64,000 nucleotides of DNA. Origin: Kitasatospora albolonga (GTDB lineage Bacteria; Actinomycetota; Actinomycetes; Streptomycetales; Streptomycetaceae). Made by a program: the position numbers and the translations under genes. This document shows, piece by piece, positions 44,613 to 53,462 of this stretch (positions are counted from its first letter, which is position 1; each line of letters starts with the position of its first letter). Location of the stretch: assembly GCA_002082585.1 (NCBI GenBank), contig CP020563.1, positions 7,310,001-7,374,000 on the forward strand. The letters are read 5' to 3'. Below the pieces are notes generated by a model. That model was not told the origin of the DNA. It did no database searches and saw nothing but the letters and a program-made list of their open reading frames with translations.

Positions 44613-45625
44613 CCCTCACCCCCGTCCGGGAACGCAACCCGGTCGCCGTCGCCCTCGTCGGCCTCCTCGTCCTCATCCTCCTGGCCCTCGCCGCCTGGCG
44701 CGCCGACTCCCTGCCCTTCATCGGCGGCGGTACGACGTACAGCGCCGACTTCACCGAATCCGCCGGGCTCTCCGAAGGCGACGAGGTGCGGATCGCCGGG
44801 GTCAAGGTCGGTGAGGTCGCCGGGGTCTCGCTCGACGGGCCCCGGGTCAAGGTCGACTTCACGGTCAAGGACGCCTGGATCGGCAACGCCTCCACCGTGG
44901 GCATCGCCATCAAGACCCTCCTGGGCGAGAAGTACCTCGCCGTCGACCCCCTCGGCAACGCCCCCCAGGACCCCGGCTCCCGTATCGCCGCGAACCGCAC
45001 CACCTCCCCGTACGACGTCACCCAGGCGTTCAACGGGCTCGGCGAGACCATCGGGGAGATCGACACCGAGCAGCTCGCCAAGAGCTTCGAGACGATCTCC
45101 GCCACCTTCAAGGACTCCCCGCCCCACGTCCGCAGCGCCGCCGAGGGGCTCTCCGCCCTCTCCCGTACGGTGTCGAAGCGCGACGCCCAGCTCGCCACGC
45201 TCCTCCAGAGCAGCAAACGCCTCACCAAGACCCTCTCGGGGAAGAAGAGCAGCTTCGAGACCCTCCTGGAGGACGGGAACCTGCTCCTCGGCGAACTCCA
45301 GGCCCGCCGCGACGCCATCCACCTGCTGCTCACCGGCACCCGCGGCCTCGGCACCCAGCTCACCGGACTCGTCAAGGACAACGAGAAGCAGCTCGGTCCG
45401 ACCCTGGCCTCCCTCGGCCGGGTCACCGCCGTCCTGGTGAAGAACCGCAAGAGCCTGGACAAGGTGCTCGCCATGACCGGCACCTACAGCAGGCTCGTCG
45501 GCAACACCCTGGGCAACGGGCGCTGGTTCGACACGTACGCCTGCGGGGTCGTGCCCGCGAACTACCTTCCGGCGGGCTCCCTCCCGGCGACCGGATGCAT
45601 GCCACCGAAGCAAGGCGGCCGCTGA
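44609..45625 (+). CDS. mceC: Mce-family protein C
   Basis: A 338-residue Mce protein: transmembrane helix (about 13-32), MlaD domain (V-R-I-A-G-V-K-V-G-E-V near 60-70), helical region and two C-terminal cysteines in C-G-V-V and C-M-P-P contexts. I chose ATG 44609, which overlaps the mceB stop; ATG 44600 is a less likely alternative. Confidence 0.94.
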   Translation: MTLTPVRERNPVAVALVGLLVLILLALAAWRADSLPFIGGGTTYSADFTESAGLSEGDEVRIAGVKVGEVAGVSLDGPRVKVDFTVKDAWIGNASTVGIAIKTLLGEKYLAVDPLGNAPQDPGSRIAANRTTSPYDVTQAFNGLGETIGEIDTEQLAKSFETISATFKDSPPHVRSAAEGLSALSRTVSKRDAQLATLLQSSKRLTKTLSGKKSSFETLLEDGNLLLGELQARRDAIHLLLTGTRGLGTQLTGLVKDNEKQLGPTLASLGRVTAVLVKNRKSLDKVLAMTGTYSRLVGNTLGNGRWFDTYACGVVPANYLPAGSLPATGCMPPKQGGR

Positions 45626-45626
45626 C

Positions 45627-46796
45627 ATGAGACGTACACGCATCATCGGTATCGGCGCCGGGCTCGCCCTCGTCGCCGTGGCCGCCACCACCGGGGTGAG
45701 CGCACTCCAGGAGGACGCCAGGACCACCGTCACCGCCTACTTCGAGCGGGCGACGGGCGTCTACGCCGGGTCCGACCTGCGCATACTCGGGGTCCGGGTC
45801 GGTACGGTCGCCTCCGTCACCCCCAAGGGCAAGGAGGTGGAGGTCGTCCTCCGCCTCGACCAAGGGGTCAAGGTGCCGGAGGACGCCCACGCGGTCGTCG
45901 TCGCCCCCAGCCTCGTCGCCGACCGGTACGTCCAGCTCGCCCCCGCCTACGACGGCGGCCCGCTCCTCGCGGACAACGCCGTACTGCCCGCCGCCCGCAA
46001 CGCCACCCCGGTCGAGGTCGACGAGCTCTACGCGTCGATCACCGAGATCACCACGGCGCTCGGCCCGAACGGGGCCAACGCCGACGGGGCGCTCGCCCGG
46101 CTCCTGGAGACCGGGGCGAAGAACATGGACGGCAACGGGAAGGCCATCGGGGACTCCGTCGAGCAGTTCGGCAAGGCCGCCAAGACGCTCGACCGGAGCA
46201 GCGGCGACCTCTTCGACACCCTCACCCACCTCCAGTCCTTCACCACCATGCTCAAGGAGAACGACAGCGAGGTCCGCACCGCCGAGCAGCAGCTCCATTC
46301 GGTCACCTCGTTCCTCGCGGACGACAAGAAGAACCTCAGCGCGGCGCTCAAGGAGCTGGGCACGGCCCTCGGCCAGGTGAAGACGTTCATCGCCAGGAAC
46401 CGGGGCGCGCTGAAGAAGAACGTCGACGCCCTGGTCCCCGTCACCCAGGCGCTGGTCGACCAACGTGCCTCGCTGGCCGAGGCGATGGACACGCTGCCGC
46501 TGGCGGCGGGCAACGTCCTGAACGCGTACGACCCCGCCCACCGGACCCTCAACGGGCGGGCCAACCTCAACGAACTCTCCATGGGCGGCCCCCTCGTCAG
46601 CCCGGACGCGGCCTCGGGGCCGCCGCCCGGCCTCGCCCCCGTGGACGCGAACCGCCGGAAGTCCCTGCCGGTGCTGCCGCTGCCGGAGGTCGGCACGGTC
46701 TTCGGGACCCCGGAGAAACAGCCCGCGGAACAGAAACAGAAACAGAAGCAGGAACAGGAACGGAAAGCGGACCGGAAGAAGGGGGCGGAACGATGA
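45627..46796 (+). CDS. mceD: Mce-family protein D
   Basis: A 389-residue Mce protein: hydrophobic N-terminal helix (about 6-27), MlaD domain (L-R-I-L-G-V-R-V-G-T-V near 50-60) and helical tunnel region. Unlike its neighbours it ends in a very hydrophilic Gln/Lys/Glu-rich tail of about 25 residues (K-Q-K-Q-K-Q-E-Q-E). The start is one base after the mceC stop. The stop overlaps mceE by ATGA. Confidence 0.94.
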   Translation: MRRTRIIGIGAGLALVAVAATTGVSALQEDARTTVTAYFERATGVYAGSDLRILGVRVGTVASVTPKGKEVEVVLRLDQGVKVPEDAHAVVVAPSLVADRYVQLAPAYDGGPLLADNAVLPAARNATPVEVDELYASITEITTALGPNGANADGALARLLETGAKNMDGNGKAIGDSVEQFGKAAKTLDRSSGDLFDTLTHLQSFTTMLKENDSEVRTAEQQLHSVTSFLADDKKNLSAALKELGTALGQVKTFIARNRGALKKNVDALVPVTQALVDQRASLAEAMDTLPLAAGNVLNAYDPAHRTLNGRANLNELSMGGPLVSPDAASGPPPGLAPVDANRRKSLPVLPLPEVGTVFGTPEKQPAEQKQKQKQEQERKADRKKGAER

Positions 46797-48079
46797 GCGG
46801 TTCCCCGGGCACCACCGGCACCGACCCCCGTAACGGCACCGGGACCGGCACCGGCACCCGTACCGGCGTCCGGGTGGCCACCGGAGCGGCCGCCGCGCTG
46901 GCCGCCGGAGTGCTGATCGCCCTCGTCGCCGTCCGCACCGACGGCCCGTCCTTCACCGGCATCGAACAGATCCCGCTGCCCGGCGGCGCCGACCTCGGCG
47001 ACCACCCGTACGAGATCACCGCCGAGTTCGGCGACGTCCTCAGCCTGGCCCCGCAGTCCTCGGTCAAGGTCAACGACGTCTCCGTCGGGCGCGTCACCGG
47101 TATCGCCCTCGCGGCGGACGGCTGGAGCGCCAAGGTCACCATGCGGGTCAACGGGGACATCGACCTCCCCGCCAACGCCTACGCCCGCCTCGAACAGTCC
47201 AGCCTCCTGGGCGAGAAGTTCATCCAGCTCTCCCCGCCCGCCGAGGGCACCGCCCGCGGCTCCCTGGCCGAGACCGGCCGCATCCCGCTCAGCCGCACGA
47301 ACCGCAACCCCGAGGTCGAGGAGGTCTTCGGCGCGCTGTCCCTGCTCCTCAACGGGGGCGGGGTCAACCAGCTCAAGACCATCACCACCGAGCTGAACAA
47401 GGCGCTCACCGGCCAGGAGCCGCAGATCCGCTCGATGCTCAACCGGGTCGACACCCTCGTCACCGACCTGGACAGCAACAAGGGCGACATCACCCGCGCC
47501 CTGGACGGCGTGAACCGGCTCGCCGCCACGCTCGCCACCCGCAAACAGGACGTCGGCACGGTCCTCACCGGGCTCAGCCCCGGACTGAAGGTCCTGGAGA
47601 AGCAGCGCGGCTCCCTGCTCACCATGCTGCGCTCCCTCGACACCCTCTCCACGGTGGCCGTCGACACCGTCAACCGCAGCAAAGCCGACATGATCGCCGA
47701 CCTCAAGGCACTCGCCCCGACCCTGAAGGCGCTCGCCGACTCCGGAAAGGACCTCCCGGACGCGCTCCAGGCATCGCTGACCTACCCCTTCACGGACGAG
47801 GTCCTGCGCGGAGTGAAAGGCGACTACCTGAACGTCTATCTGGACGTCACCGCCGCACCCGGCACCCGGATCATCCCCGCGCTCACCCCGGACGACCCGA
47901 CCCTGCCCCCGCCCCCGCACGAGCCGGGCGGGGACGACGGGGGAGGGGACGACGGTACGGAGGGTGCGGCGGCGGCCCGCGGCGCGCTGCCGCTCCCGCT
48001 GCCCCTGCCGGCCGTGTCGGGGACCGCGCGGCCCGAGGCTCCCCGCGCACCGGCCTCCGAGCAGGGGAGTACCCCGTGA
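46793..48079 (+). CDS. mceE: Mce-family protein E, lacking a lipobox cysteine
   Basis: A 428-residue Mce protein with a Gly/Thr-rich N-terminus, a hydrophobic helix (about 29-47), the MceE-type junction I-P-L-P-G-G-A-D-L-G (59-69) and an MlaD domain (V-K-V-N-D-V-S-V-G-R-V). Mycobacterial MceE subunits are usually lipoproteins with a Cys just before this junction. No Cys occurs in the first 70 residues here, so it is probably a single-pass membrane protein. A Pro/Gly/Asp-rich tail follows residue 370. Coupled to both neighbours by 4-base overlaps. Confidence 0.93.
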   Translation: MSGSPGTTGTDPRNGTGTGTGTRTGVRVATGAAAALAAGVLIALVAVRTDGPSFTGIEQIPLPGGADLGDHPYEITAEFGDVLSLAPQSSVKVNDVSVGRVTGIALAADGWSAKVTMRVNGDIDLPANAYARLEQSSLLGEKFIQLSPPAEGTARGSLAETGRIPLSRTNRNPEVEEVFGALSLLLNGGGVNQLKTITTELNKALTGQEPQIRSMLNRVDTLVTDLDSNKGDITRALDGVNRLAATLATRKQDVGTVLTGLSPGLKVLEKQRGSLLTMLRSLDTLSTVAVDTVNRSKADMIADLKALAPTLKALADSGKDLPDALQASLTYPFTDEVLRGVKGDYLNVYLDVTAAPGTRIIPALTPDDPTLPPPPHEPGGDDGGGDDGTEGAAAARGALPLPLPLPAVSGTARPEAPRAPASEQGSTP

Positions 48080-49350
48080 TCACTCCCGCCATCCGGCTGA
48101 AGAACATCGCCTTCCTCGTCATCGCCGTGCTCGTCCTGGGCTACCTGGGCGTGCGGTACGCCGGTCTCGGCCACTACGTCGGACTGCGCAGCTACTACAC
48201 CGTCACGGTCCAGCTCCCGCAGACCGGCGGCCTCTACACCCACTCCAACGTCACCTACCGGGGCGTCTCCGTGGGCCGGGTCGGCCCCATCGAGCTGACC
48301 GACGACGGAGTGGAGGCCGAGCTGCGGATCGAGAAGGACGCCCCGCCCATCCCGGACCGGCTCCGGGCCGTCGTCGCCAACCTCTCGGCGGTCGGCGAAC
48401 AGTACGTCGACCTGCGCCCGACCCGCTCCGAAGGCCCCTACCTCGGCAACGGTTCGGTGATCGACGAGGCCGACACCACGCTCCCGGCACCGCCCACCAC
48501 CGTCCTCACGAGCGTCAACGACTTCGCGAGCTCCGTCGACCTGGAGCATCTGCGCACGGTAGTAGAGGAGTTCGGCACCGCCTTCGAAGGACGCGGCGAC
48601 GACCTCCAGGTACTGCTGGACAGCGGAAGCGAGTTCATCGACGCGGCCGACAAGGCGCTGCCGGTCACCACCCGGCTGATGGCCGACGGCGAGACCGTGC
48701 TGCGCACCCAGGCCGAACAGGGCGCGGCACTCAAGGGCTTCGCCTCCGGCGCCAAGGAACTCGCCGCCGAACTCAAGTCGTCCGACGGCGACTTGCGGCG
48801 GCTGATCGCGACCACGCCGGACGCCGCCGTACAGATCAGCGGACTGCTGCGCGATCTCGACCCCGCCTTCGGGGTCGTCGTCGCCAACCTGCTCACCACA
48901 TCGGAGGTCGCCGTCACCCGCCAACGCGGCCTGGAAGAACTCCTGGTGAAGCTCCCCGCCGTGGTCGCCGCCGGATCGAGCGCGGTCGACGAGGACGGCG
49001 CCCGGTTCGGGATGTCCGTCACGTTCTTCGAACCGCTGCCCTGCACCGCCGGGTACGGCGGTACGGCCTACCGCAACGGTCTCGACACCTCACCCGCGCC
49101 CGCCCTCAACACCCAGGCCCGGTGCGCCTCTTCACCCGGCACCGGCATCAACGTCCGGGGCAGCGCCAACGCCCCGAAGGGCGGCCCGGTCCCCGCCCCC
49201 GCCAAGCCCGGCTCGATGCTGCTGGGCGACGGCAACGGTGACGGTACGGGGGCGAAGGACCGGCTGCCCGGAGCGCTCGGCACCGAACCCCGGACCGCGC
49301 CGCCCGCCCCGGGCATGGCCGGGCTGCTCGGCCTGGGAGGCGGCTCATGA
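48076..49350 (+). CDS. mceF: Mce-family protein F
   Basis: A 424-residue Mce protein: transmembrane helix (about 10-28), MlaD domain (about 38-118; V-T-Y-R-G-V-S-V-G-R-V), helical region and a C-terminal Pro/Gly-rich tail with two Cys (L-P-C-T and A-R-C-A). GTG 48076 overlaps mceE. It completes the A-F hexamer set expected of one Mce importer. Confidence 0.95.
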   Translation: MITPAIRLKNIAFLVIAVLVLGYLGVRYAGLGHYVGLRSYYTVTVQLPQTGGLYTHSNVTYRGVSVGRVGPIELTDDGVEAELRIEKDAPPIPDRLRAVVANLSAVGEQYVDLRPTRSEGPYLGNGSVIDEADTTLPAPPTTVLTSVNDFASSVDLEHLRTVVEEFGTAFEGRGDDLQVLLDSGSEFIDAADKALPVTTRLMADGETVLRTQAEQGAALKGFASGAKELAAELKSSDGDLRRLIATTPDAAVQISGLLRDLDPAFGVVVANLLTTSEVAVTRQRGLEELLVKLPAVVAAGSSAVDEDGARFGMSVTFFEPLPCTAGYGGTAYRNGLDTSPAPALNTQARCASSPGTGINVRGSANAPKGGPVPAPAKPGSMLLGDGNGDGTGAKDRLPGALGTEPRTAPPAPGMAGLLGLGGGS

Positions 49351-49895
49351 GACTCCGTACGAAGAGGAGGGGTACGCGCCGCCCCCGGAGCCTCGGCGGC
49401 TGGGCTGTCCTGCTGGCTGCCGCCCTCGTCTGCGGGCTCGGCGCCTGGTCGTACGCCCAGGCGCGTGGCGACCGCACCCTCGCCCACGCCAAGGCCCGCG
49501 ACACCGCCCTCGCCCAGGGCAAACGGCACCTCGCCACGCTGAACAGCCTCGACGGCAAGGACACCACGAGCGTCTCCACCGGCCTGCGGGCCTGGCGCGA
49601 CTCCTCCACCGGGCCGCTCCACGACCAGCTGGAGCGCACCTCGGCCGCCGACGCGAAGGCGCTCACCAGGTCGGGCGAGACCGCGCGCGCCAAGGTGACC
49701 TCGGCGGCGCTCACGGCGCTGGACGACCGCACCGGCACGGCGGAGCTGATCGCCACCGTGGACGTCCAGGTCACCCCGCGCGCGGGCGGCGCCCCCGGCA
49801 CCCAGCGCAAACGCTTCACGGCCACGCTCGCCCGCACCGGGGACGGCTGGAAGGTCAAGGCGCTCACGGCGACGGCAGCGGGAGGCGGCGGATGA
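49347..49895 (+). CDS. Mce-associated (Mas) protein 1, short type
   Basis: A 182-residue single-pass protein: basic N-terminus, transmembrane helix (about 17-38), coiled helix and a SnoaL/NTF2-like extracytoplasmic domain ending in G-D-G-W-K-V-K-A-L. Mas proteins stabilise Mce complexes in actinobacteria. It is a paralogue of the gene at 50578 (shared A-R-D-x-A-L-A-x-G and T-x-x-G-W-K-x-x-A-L). ATG overlaps mceF by ATGA. Confidence 0.88.
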   Translation: MRLRTKRRGTRRPRSLGGWAVLLAAALVCGLGAWSYAQARGDRTLAHAKARDTALAQGKRHLATLNSLDGKDTTSVSTGLRAWRDSSTGPLHDQLERTSAADAKALTRSGETARAKVTSAALTALDDRTGTAELIATVDVQVTPRAGGAPGTQRKRFTATLARTGDGWKVKALTATAAGGGG

Positions 49896-50581
49896 GCAAG
49901 CGAACAGCGTTGGCGAGAAAGGCTGTTGAGGAGGAGAGCCGCCTTGGTGGCCTCGGCCCGGACAGCACCGACGGCTCCGGCCCGGACAGCACCCAGGCTC
50001 CCGGGACGGACAGTACCCACGCCCCGGGCCCGGACCGCACCGACAATTCCGGACCGGGCGGCACCCACGACCCCGGTCGCCGCCGCAGGTGGCCCCGGAT
50101 CGTCGGCGCGGTCCTGGCCGTCGCCCTTTTCGTGACCGGCGGGCTCCTCTTCGCCGAGGGGCAGCAGCTCCGTGACACCCCGGCCACCTCCAACCTCGCC
50201 CTCACGGACGCCGAGGCGACCGGCAGGGTGACCGGGGACGTCAGCAACGCGCTCGGCAGGATCTTCTCGTACGGCCCCGATGCCACCGGCCTCGCCAAGG
50301 AGGCGGCGCGGCAGGTCCTCGCGGGCAGGGCGCTCCAGCAGTACGCGGCCCTGTTCGGCCAGGTCGAGAAGCAGGCCGCCGACCAGAAGCTGACGCTCAC
50401 GACCCATGTCGTACGGGCCGGAGTGACCCGGCTGACCGGCACCGGCGCCCACCTCCTGGTCTTCCTCGACCAGGTCTACGAACGCCGGGGCAGGCCCGCC
50501 ACGACCGCCTCCGCGCAGCTCGACGTCACCGCCGAACTCCGCGACGGGCGCTGGCGGATCGTCGAGATCAGCTCCATATGA
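49892..50581 (+). CDS. Mce-associated (Mas) protein 2, long type
   Basis: A 229-residue protein with a long Gly/Pro/Asp/Thr-rich cytoplasmic N-terminus containing repeated G-P-D-S-T/A-P-G-x-D-S-T-type units (about 24-58), a transmembrane helix (about 70-87) and a Mas domain ending in D-G-R-W-R-I-V-E-I-S. It is a paralogue of the gene at 51182 (shared F-S-Y, G-R-A-x-Q-Q and L-T-T segments). It overlaps both neighbours by ATGA. Confidence 0.87.
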   Translation: MSKRTALARKAVEEESRLGGLGPDSTDGSGPDSTQAPGTDSTHAPGPDRTDNSGPGGTHDPGRRRRWPRIVGAVLAVALFVTGGLLFAEGQQLRDTPATSNLALTDAEATGRVTGDVSNALGRIFSYGPDATGLAKEAARQVLAGRALQQYAALFGQVEKQAADQKLTLTTHVVRAGVTRLTGTGAHLLVFLDQVYERRGRPATTASAQLDVTAELRDGRWRIVEISSI

Positions 50582-51132
50582 CGCAACGGGAGAGGCAGCA
50601 CATGGCACGGGCAGGGACGACGAGGAACCCGCTGGTGATCGCGGCGACGGCACTCACGCTCGTCGCGGCCGGGGCGGCGGGCTGGGGCGGCTGGCAGCGC
50701 TACGACGCCGCCCACGACGGTGCGGCCTCCTACGCGCAGGCCCGGGACGACGCCCTGGCGGCGGGCGAGCAGGCGGTGCAGAACATGAACACCCTGGACC
50801 ACCGCACCCTGGAGAAGGGCCTCGACAGCTGGGAGCAGTCCACCACCGGCGATTTGCACCGCCAACTCGTGGACGGGCGGGACGCGTTCGCCGAGCAGAT
50901 CGTGGCGGCGAAGACCGTCAGCACGGCGAAGGTCCTCTCCGGTGCGGTGACCGAGCTCGACGAACGGGCGGGCCGGGCCGGGGTGATGGTGGCGCTGCGG
51001 GTCACCGTCACCGCGCCCGAGGGGCGACCGGCGGTGAAGGAGAGCCGGATGCTCGGCACCCTGACCCGGACCTCCGAAGGGTGGAAGCTCAGCGCGCTCG
51101 GCCAGGCGCCCGTCGGCTCCACGGCCGGCTGA
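50578..51132 (+). CDS. Mce-associated (Mas) protein 3, short type
   Basis: A 184-residue paralogue of Mas 1: transmembrane helix (about 19-39), A-R-D-D-A-L-A-A-G-E coiled region, Mas domain and T-S-E-G-W-K-L-S-A-L near the end. ATG 50578 overlaps Mas 2; an in-frame ATG lies eight codons later. Confidence 0.87.
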   Translation: MTQRERQHMARAGTTRNPLVIAATALTLVAAGAAGWGGWQRYDAAHDGAASYAQARDDALAAGEQAVQNMNTLDHRTLEKGLDSWEQSTTGDLHRQLVDGRDAFAEQIVAAKTVSTAKVLSGAVTELDERAGRAGVMVALRVTVTAPEGRPAVKESRMLGTLTRTSEGWKLSALGQAPVGSTAG

Positions 51133-51181
51133 CCCCGCCTCCCGAACCCGCTCCCGCCCCGCACCCGAGAGGACCCCTCCC

Positions 51182-51931
51182 ATGTCGACGACCCGCCACC
51201 TCGTCAACCGCCGCCGCAGGCTGGCCACTTCACCGTCACGCCCGGTCGCGCCTCCCGTGGAGGGCCCGGCGGGGAACACGGAGGAGTCCGGGACCGTAAC
51301 GCCGGTCATAGAGACACAGCCAGGGAAACAGCCGGAGACACAGACACAGACACAGCCGGAGACACAGGCAGAGGAACAACCGACGTCAGAGGCGGACGAA
51401 GTCGACGGCCCCGAGCGGAGCCGCCTCCGGCTCCCCGCCGTGCTCTGCGTCCTCACCGTCCTCCTCGGGACCTTCGCCGCCTGGGCGTTCGCCTCGGCCG
51501 CGAGCCTGCGGGACGAGCCCGCCCGGCAGAACACCGCGCTCACCGACATCGCCCGCACCAGCGAGGTGAAGGGCCGGATCAGCGAGGCGGTCGGTGCCGT
51601 GTTCTCGTACGACTACGCCTCGCCCGCCCGCTCCGACCGCGCGGCGAGCACCCATCTGACCGGCCGGGCCGTCCAGCAGCACCAGGACATGCTCGCGGAG
51701 GTCCGCGCCCAGGCGCCGCGGCAGAAGCTCGTCCTCACCACGACCGTGACCGGGAGCGGGGTGGAGTACCTGGACGGCGACCGGGCCCGGCTGCTGATCT
51801 TCGCGGACCAGAGCAACACCCGTACCGGCAAGGACGAGGAGACCACCTACGCGGCGGCCATGTTCGCCGTGGACGCCGTCCGCCGGGGGGACACCTGGCG
51901 GATCGCCGCCATCGACACGTTCACCCGGTGA
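51182..51931 (+). CDS. Mce-associated (Mas) protein 4, long type
   Basis: A 249-residue paralogue of Mas 2, with a Thr/Gln/Glu-rich cytoplasmic segment (repeated E-T-Q-T-Q units, about 45-68), a transmembrane helix (about 83-104) and a Mas domain ending in W-R-I-A-A-I-D-T-F. Unlike the other Mas genes it is not overlapped; 49 bases with GAGAGGA precede it. Confidence 0.87.
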   Translation: MSTTRHLVNRRRRLATSPSRPVAPPVEGPAGNTEESGTVTPVIETQPGKQPETQTQTQPETQAEEQPTSEADEVDGPERSRLRLPAVLCVLTVLLGTFAAWAFASAASLRDEPARQNTALTDIARTSEVKGRISEAVGAVFSYDYASPARSDRAASTHLTGRAVQQHQDMLAEVRAQAPRQKLVLTTTVTGSGVEYLDGDRARLLIFADQSNTRTGKDEETTYAAAMFAVDAVRRGDTWRIAAIDTFTR

Positions 51932-51982
51932 ACCGGAGTCCCGGGCGGCCCGGAAGGACGCCCGGGGGAGGGGAACACAGCT

Positions 51983-53314
51983 ATGAGGTTCAACGGCACA
52001 GTGCGCCGCCAGTTCACCGGGACGGTCACGGCGGTGGCGGCCATGGCCGCGCTCACCGCCTCCCAGGCACCCGGCTTCGCCGACGCGGCCGCCGCCTCGC
52101 ACGAGGGGCGCACGGCCTCGGGCACGGACGACGTGGTGTGGACCGAGGTGCCGGGCGACGACGCGTACCACACCGAGCTGCCCCCGCTGCGGAGCCCGGA
52201 ACCCCCCGCCCCGCCGAAGCTGCCCCGGCCCGGTCCCGAACGGTCGGCCCCGGCGGTGGACCGGGTCCGGGCCGAGGCGGGCATTCCGGCGACCGTGCTC
52301 GCCGCGTACCGGAACGCCGAGGGCTCCCTGCGCCGCAGCGACCCCGGCTGCCGGCTGCCGTGGCAGCTGCTCGCGGCGATCGGCAAGGTCGAGTCCGGCC
52401 AGGCGGCGGGCGGCCGGGTCGACGCGCGCGGGACGACGCTCACCCCGATCCTGGGGCCCGCGCTCGACGGCGTGGGGTTCGCGCTGGTCCGGGACACCGA
52501 CAACGGGGTGTACGACGGTGACCGCACGTACGACCGGGCCGTCGGGCCGATGCAGTTCATCCCCTCCACCTGGGTGAACTGGGCCAAGGACGGGAACGGC
52601 GACGGCCACAAGGACCCGAACAACATCCATGACGCGGCCCTCGCCGCCGGGCACTACCTGTGTGCCGGAGGCCGTGATCTGGGCGTCCGGGCCGACCTGG
52701 ACCGGGCGGTCCTCAGCTACAACCGCTCCGCCGCCTACCTCCGTACGGTGCTGGCCTGGCTGGAGTTCTACCGCCACGGCGCCCACCCGGTCGCGGACGG
52801 CCAAGGGGTGCTGCCCATCAGCCCGGGACCGGGCGGCGTGAACCGGCCCAAGGCGCCGGTCGGCTCCGGGACACCGGCCGGGCCGCCCGGCAGCGGTGGC
52901 GGAGGCATCGTCATCGGCCCGCAGCCGACCCGCCCCCCGACGCCCAAGCCCACCCCCACGCCCACCCCCACCGACCCCGGCTCACCGAGCCCGACCCCTA
53001 CCCCGACCGACCCAGGCCCCACCCCGACCGACCCCGGCCCCACCCCCACGCCCCATCCCACGGACCCGACCCCCGACCCGACCGACCCGGGCCCCAGCCC
53101 CACCGACCCCGGCCCGAGCCCCGACCCCACCGACCCGGGCCCCGGTCCGACACCCACCCCCACGCCCACCCCCACGGAGCCGGACCCCGGCCCGAGCCCC
53201 GACCCCAGCCCCACCGCCCCCGACTGCCCCAGCGCCGATCCCGCGAGCGGGACCGGCGGAGACGACCCCGCCGACCCGCGATGTGAAGACCCCGAGAAGG
53301 TCTCGAAAGGGTGA
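51983..53314 (+). CDS. Secreted lytic murein transglycosylase with Pro/Thr/Asp-rich tail
   Basis: A 443-residue exported protein with signal peptide (about 1-36), a Pro-rich linker, and an SLT_2-like lytic transglycosylase domain (about 95-270). The likely catalytic Glu is E137 in I-G-K-V-E-S-G, with the supporting G-P-M-Q-F-I-P-S-T-W motif. The last 130 residues are tandem P-T-D-P-G-P/P-T-P-T-type repeats, a probable cell-wall spacer. It ends the Mce operon. By cleaving peptidoglycan it could make room for the Mce assembly, which is inference. Confidence 0.9.
   Translation: MRFNGTVRRQFTGTVTAVAAMAALTASQAPGFADAAAASHEGRTASGTDDVVWTEVPGDDAYHTELPPLRSPEPPAPPKLPRPGPERSAPAVDRVRAEAGIPATVLAAYRNAEGSLRRSDPGCRLPWQLLAAIGKVESGQAAGGRVDARGTTLTPILGPALDGVGFALVRDTDNGVYDGDRTYDRAVGPMQFIPSTWVNWAKDGNGDGHKDPNNIHDAALAAGHYLCAGGRDLGVRADLDRAVLSYNRSAAYLRTVLAWLEFYRHGAHPVADGQGVLPISPGPGGVNRPKAPVGSGTPAGPPGSGGGGIVIGPQPTRPPTPKPTPTPTPTDPGSPSPTPTPTDPGPTPTDPGPTPTPHPTDPTPDPTDPGPSPTDPGPSPDPTDPGPGPTPTPTPTPTEPDPGPSPDPSPTAPDCPSADPASGTGGDDPADPRCEDPEKVSKG
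52936..53220 (+). repeat. Pro-rich tandem repeats in the transglycosylase gene
   Basis: Short C-rich units encode repeated P-T-D-P-G-P, P-S-P-D-P and P-T-P-T motifs. The repeated sequence could change copy number by slippage without disturbing the enzyme domain. Confidence 0.75.
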
Positions 53315-53462
53315 GGTGACCGTCCTGCGCTCCATGTGACCCGCACGGTGGACGGGTACGGGATCGGGTTGCTATTTCGGGAGCCCTCCGCGATGTTTGC
53401 CCCAGGGAAACAATCCGTTCGACCGGAAGGTGGTGCGACTCGCCGCAGGCGGGTCCCCCCTC

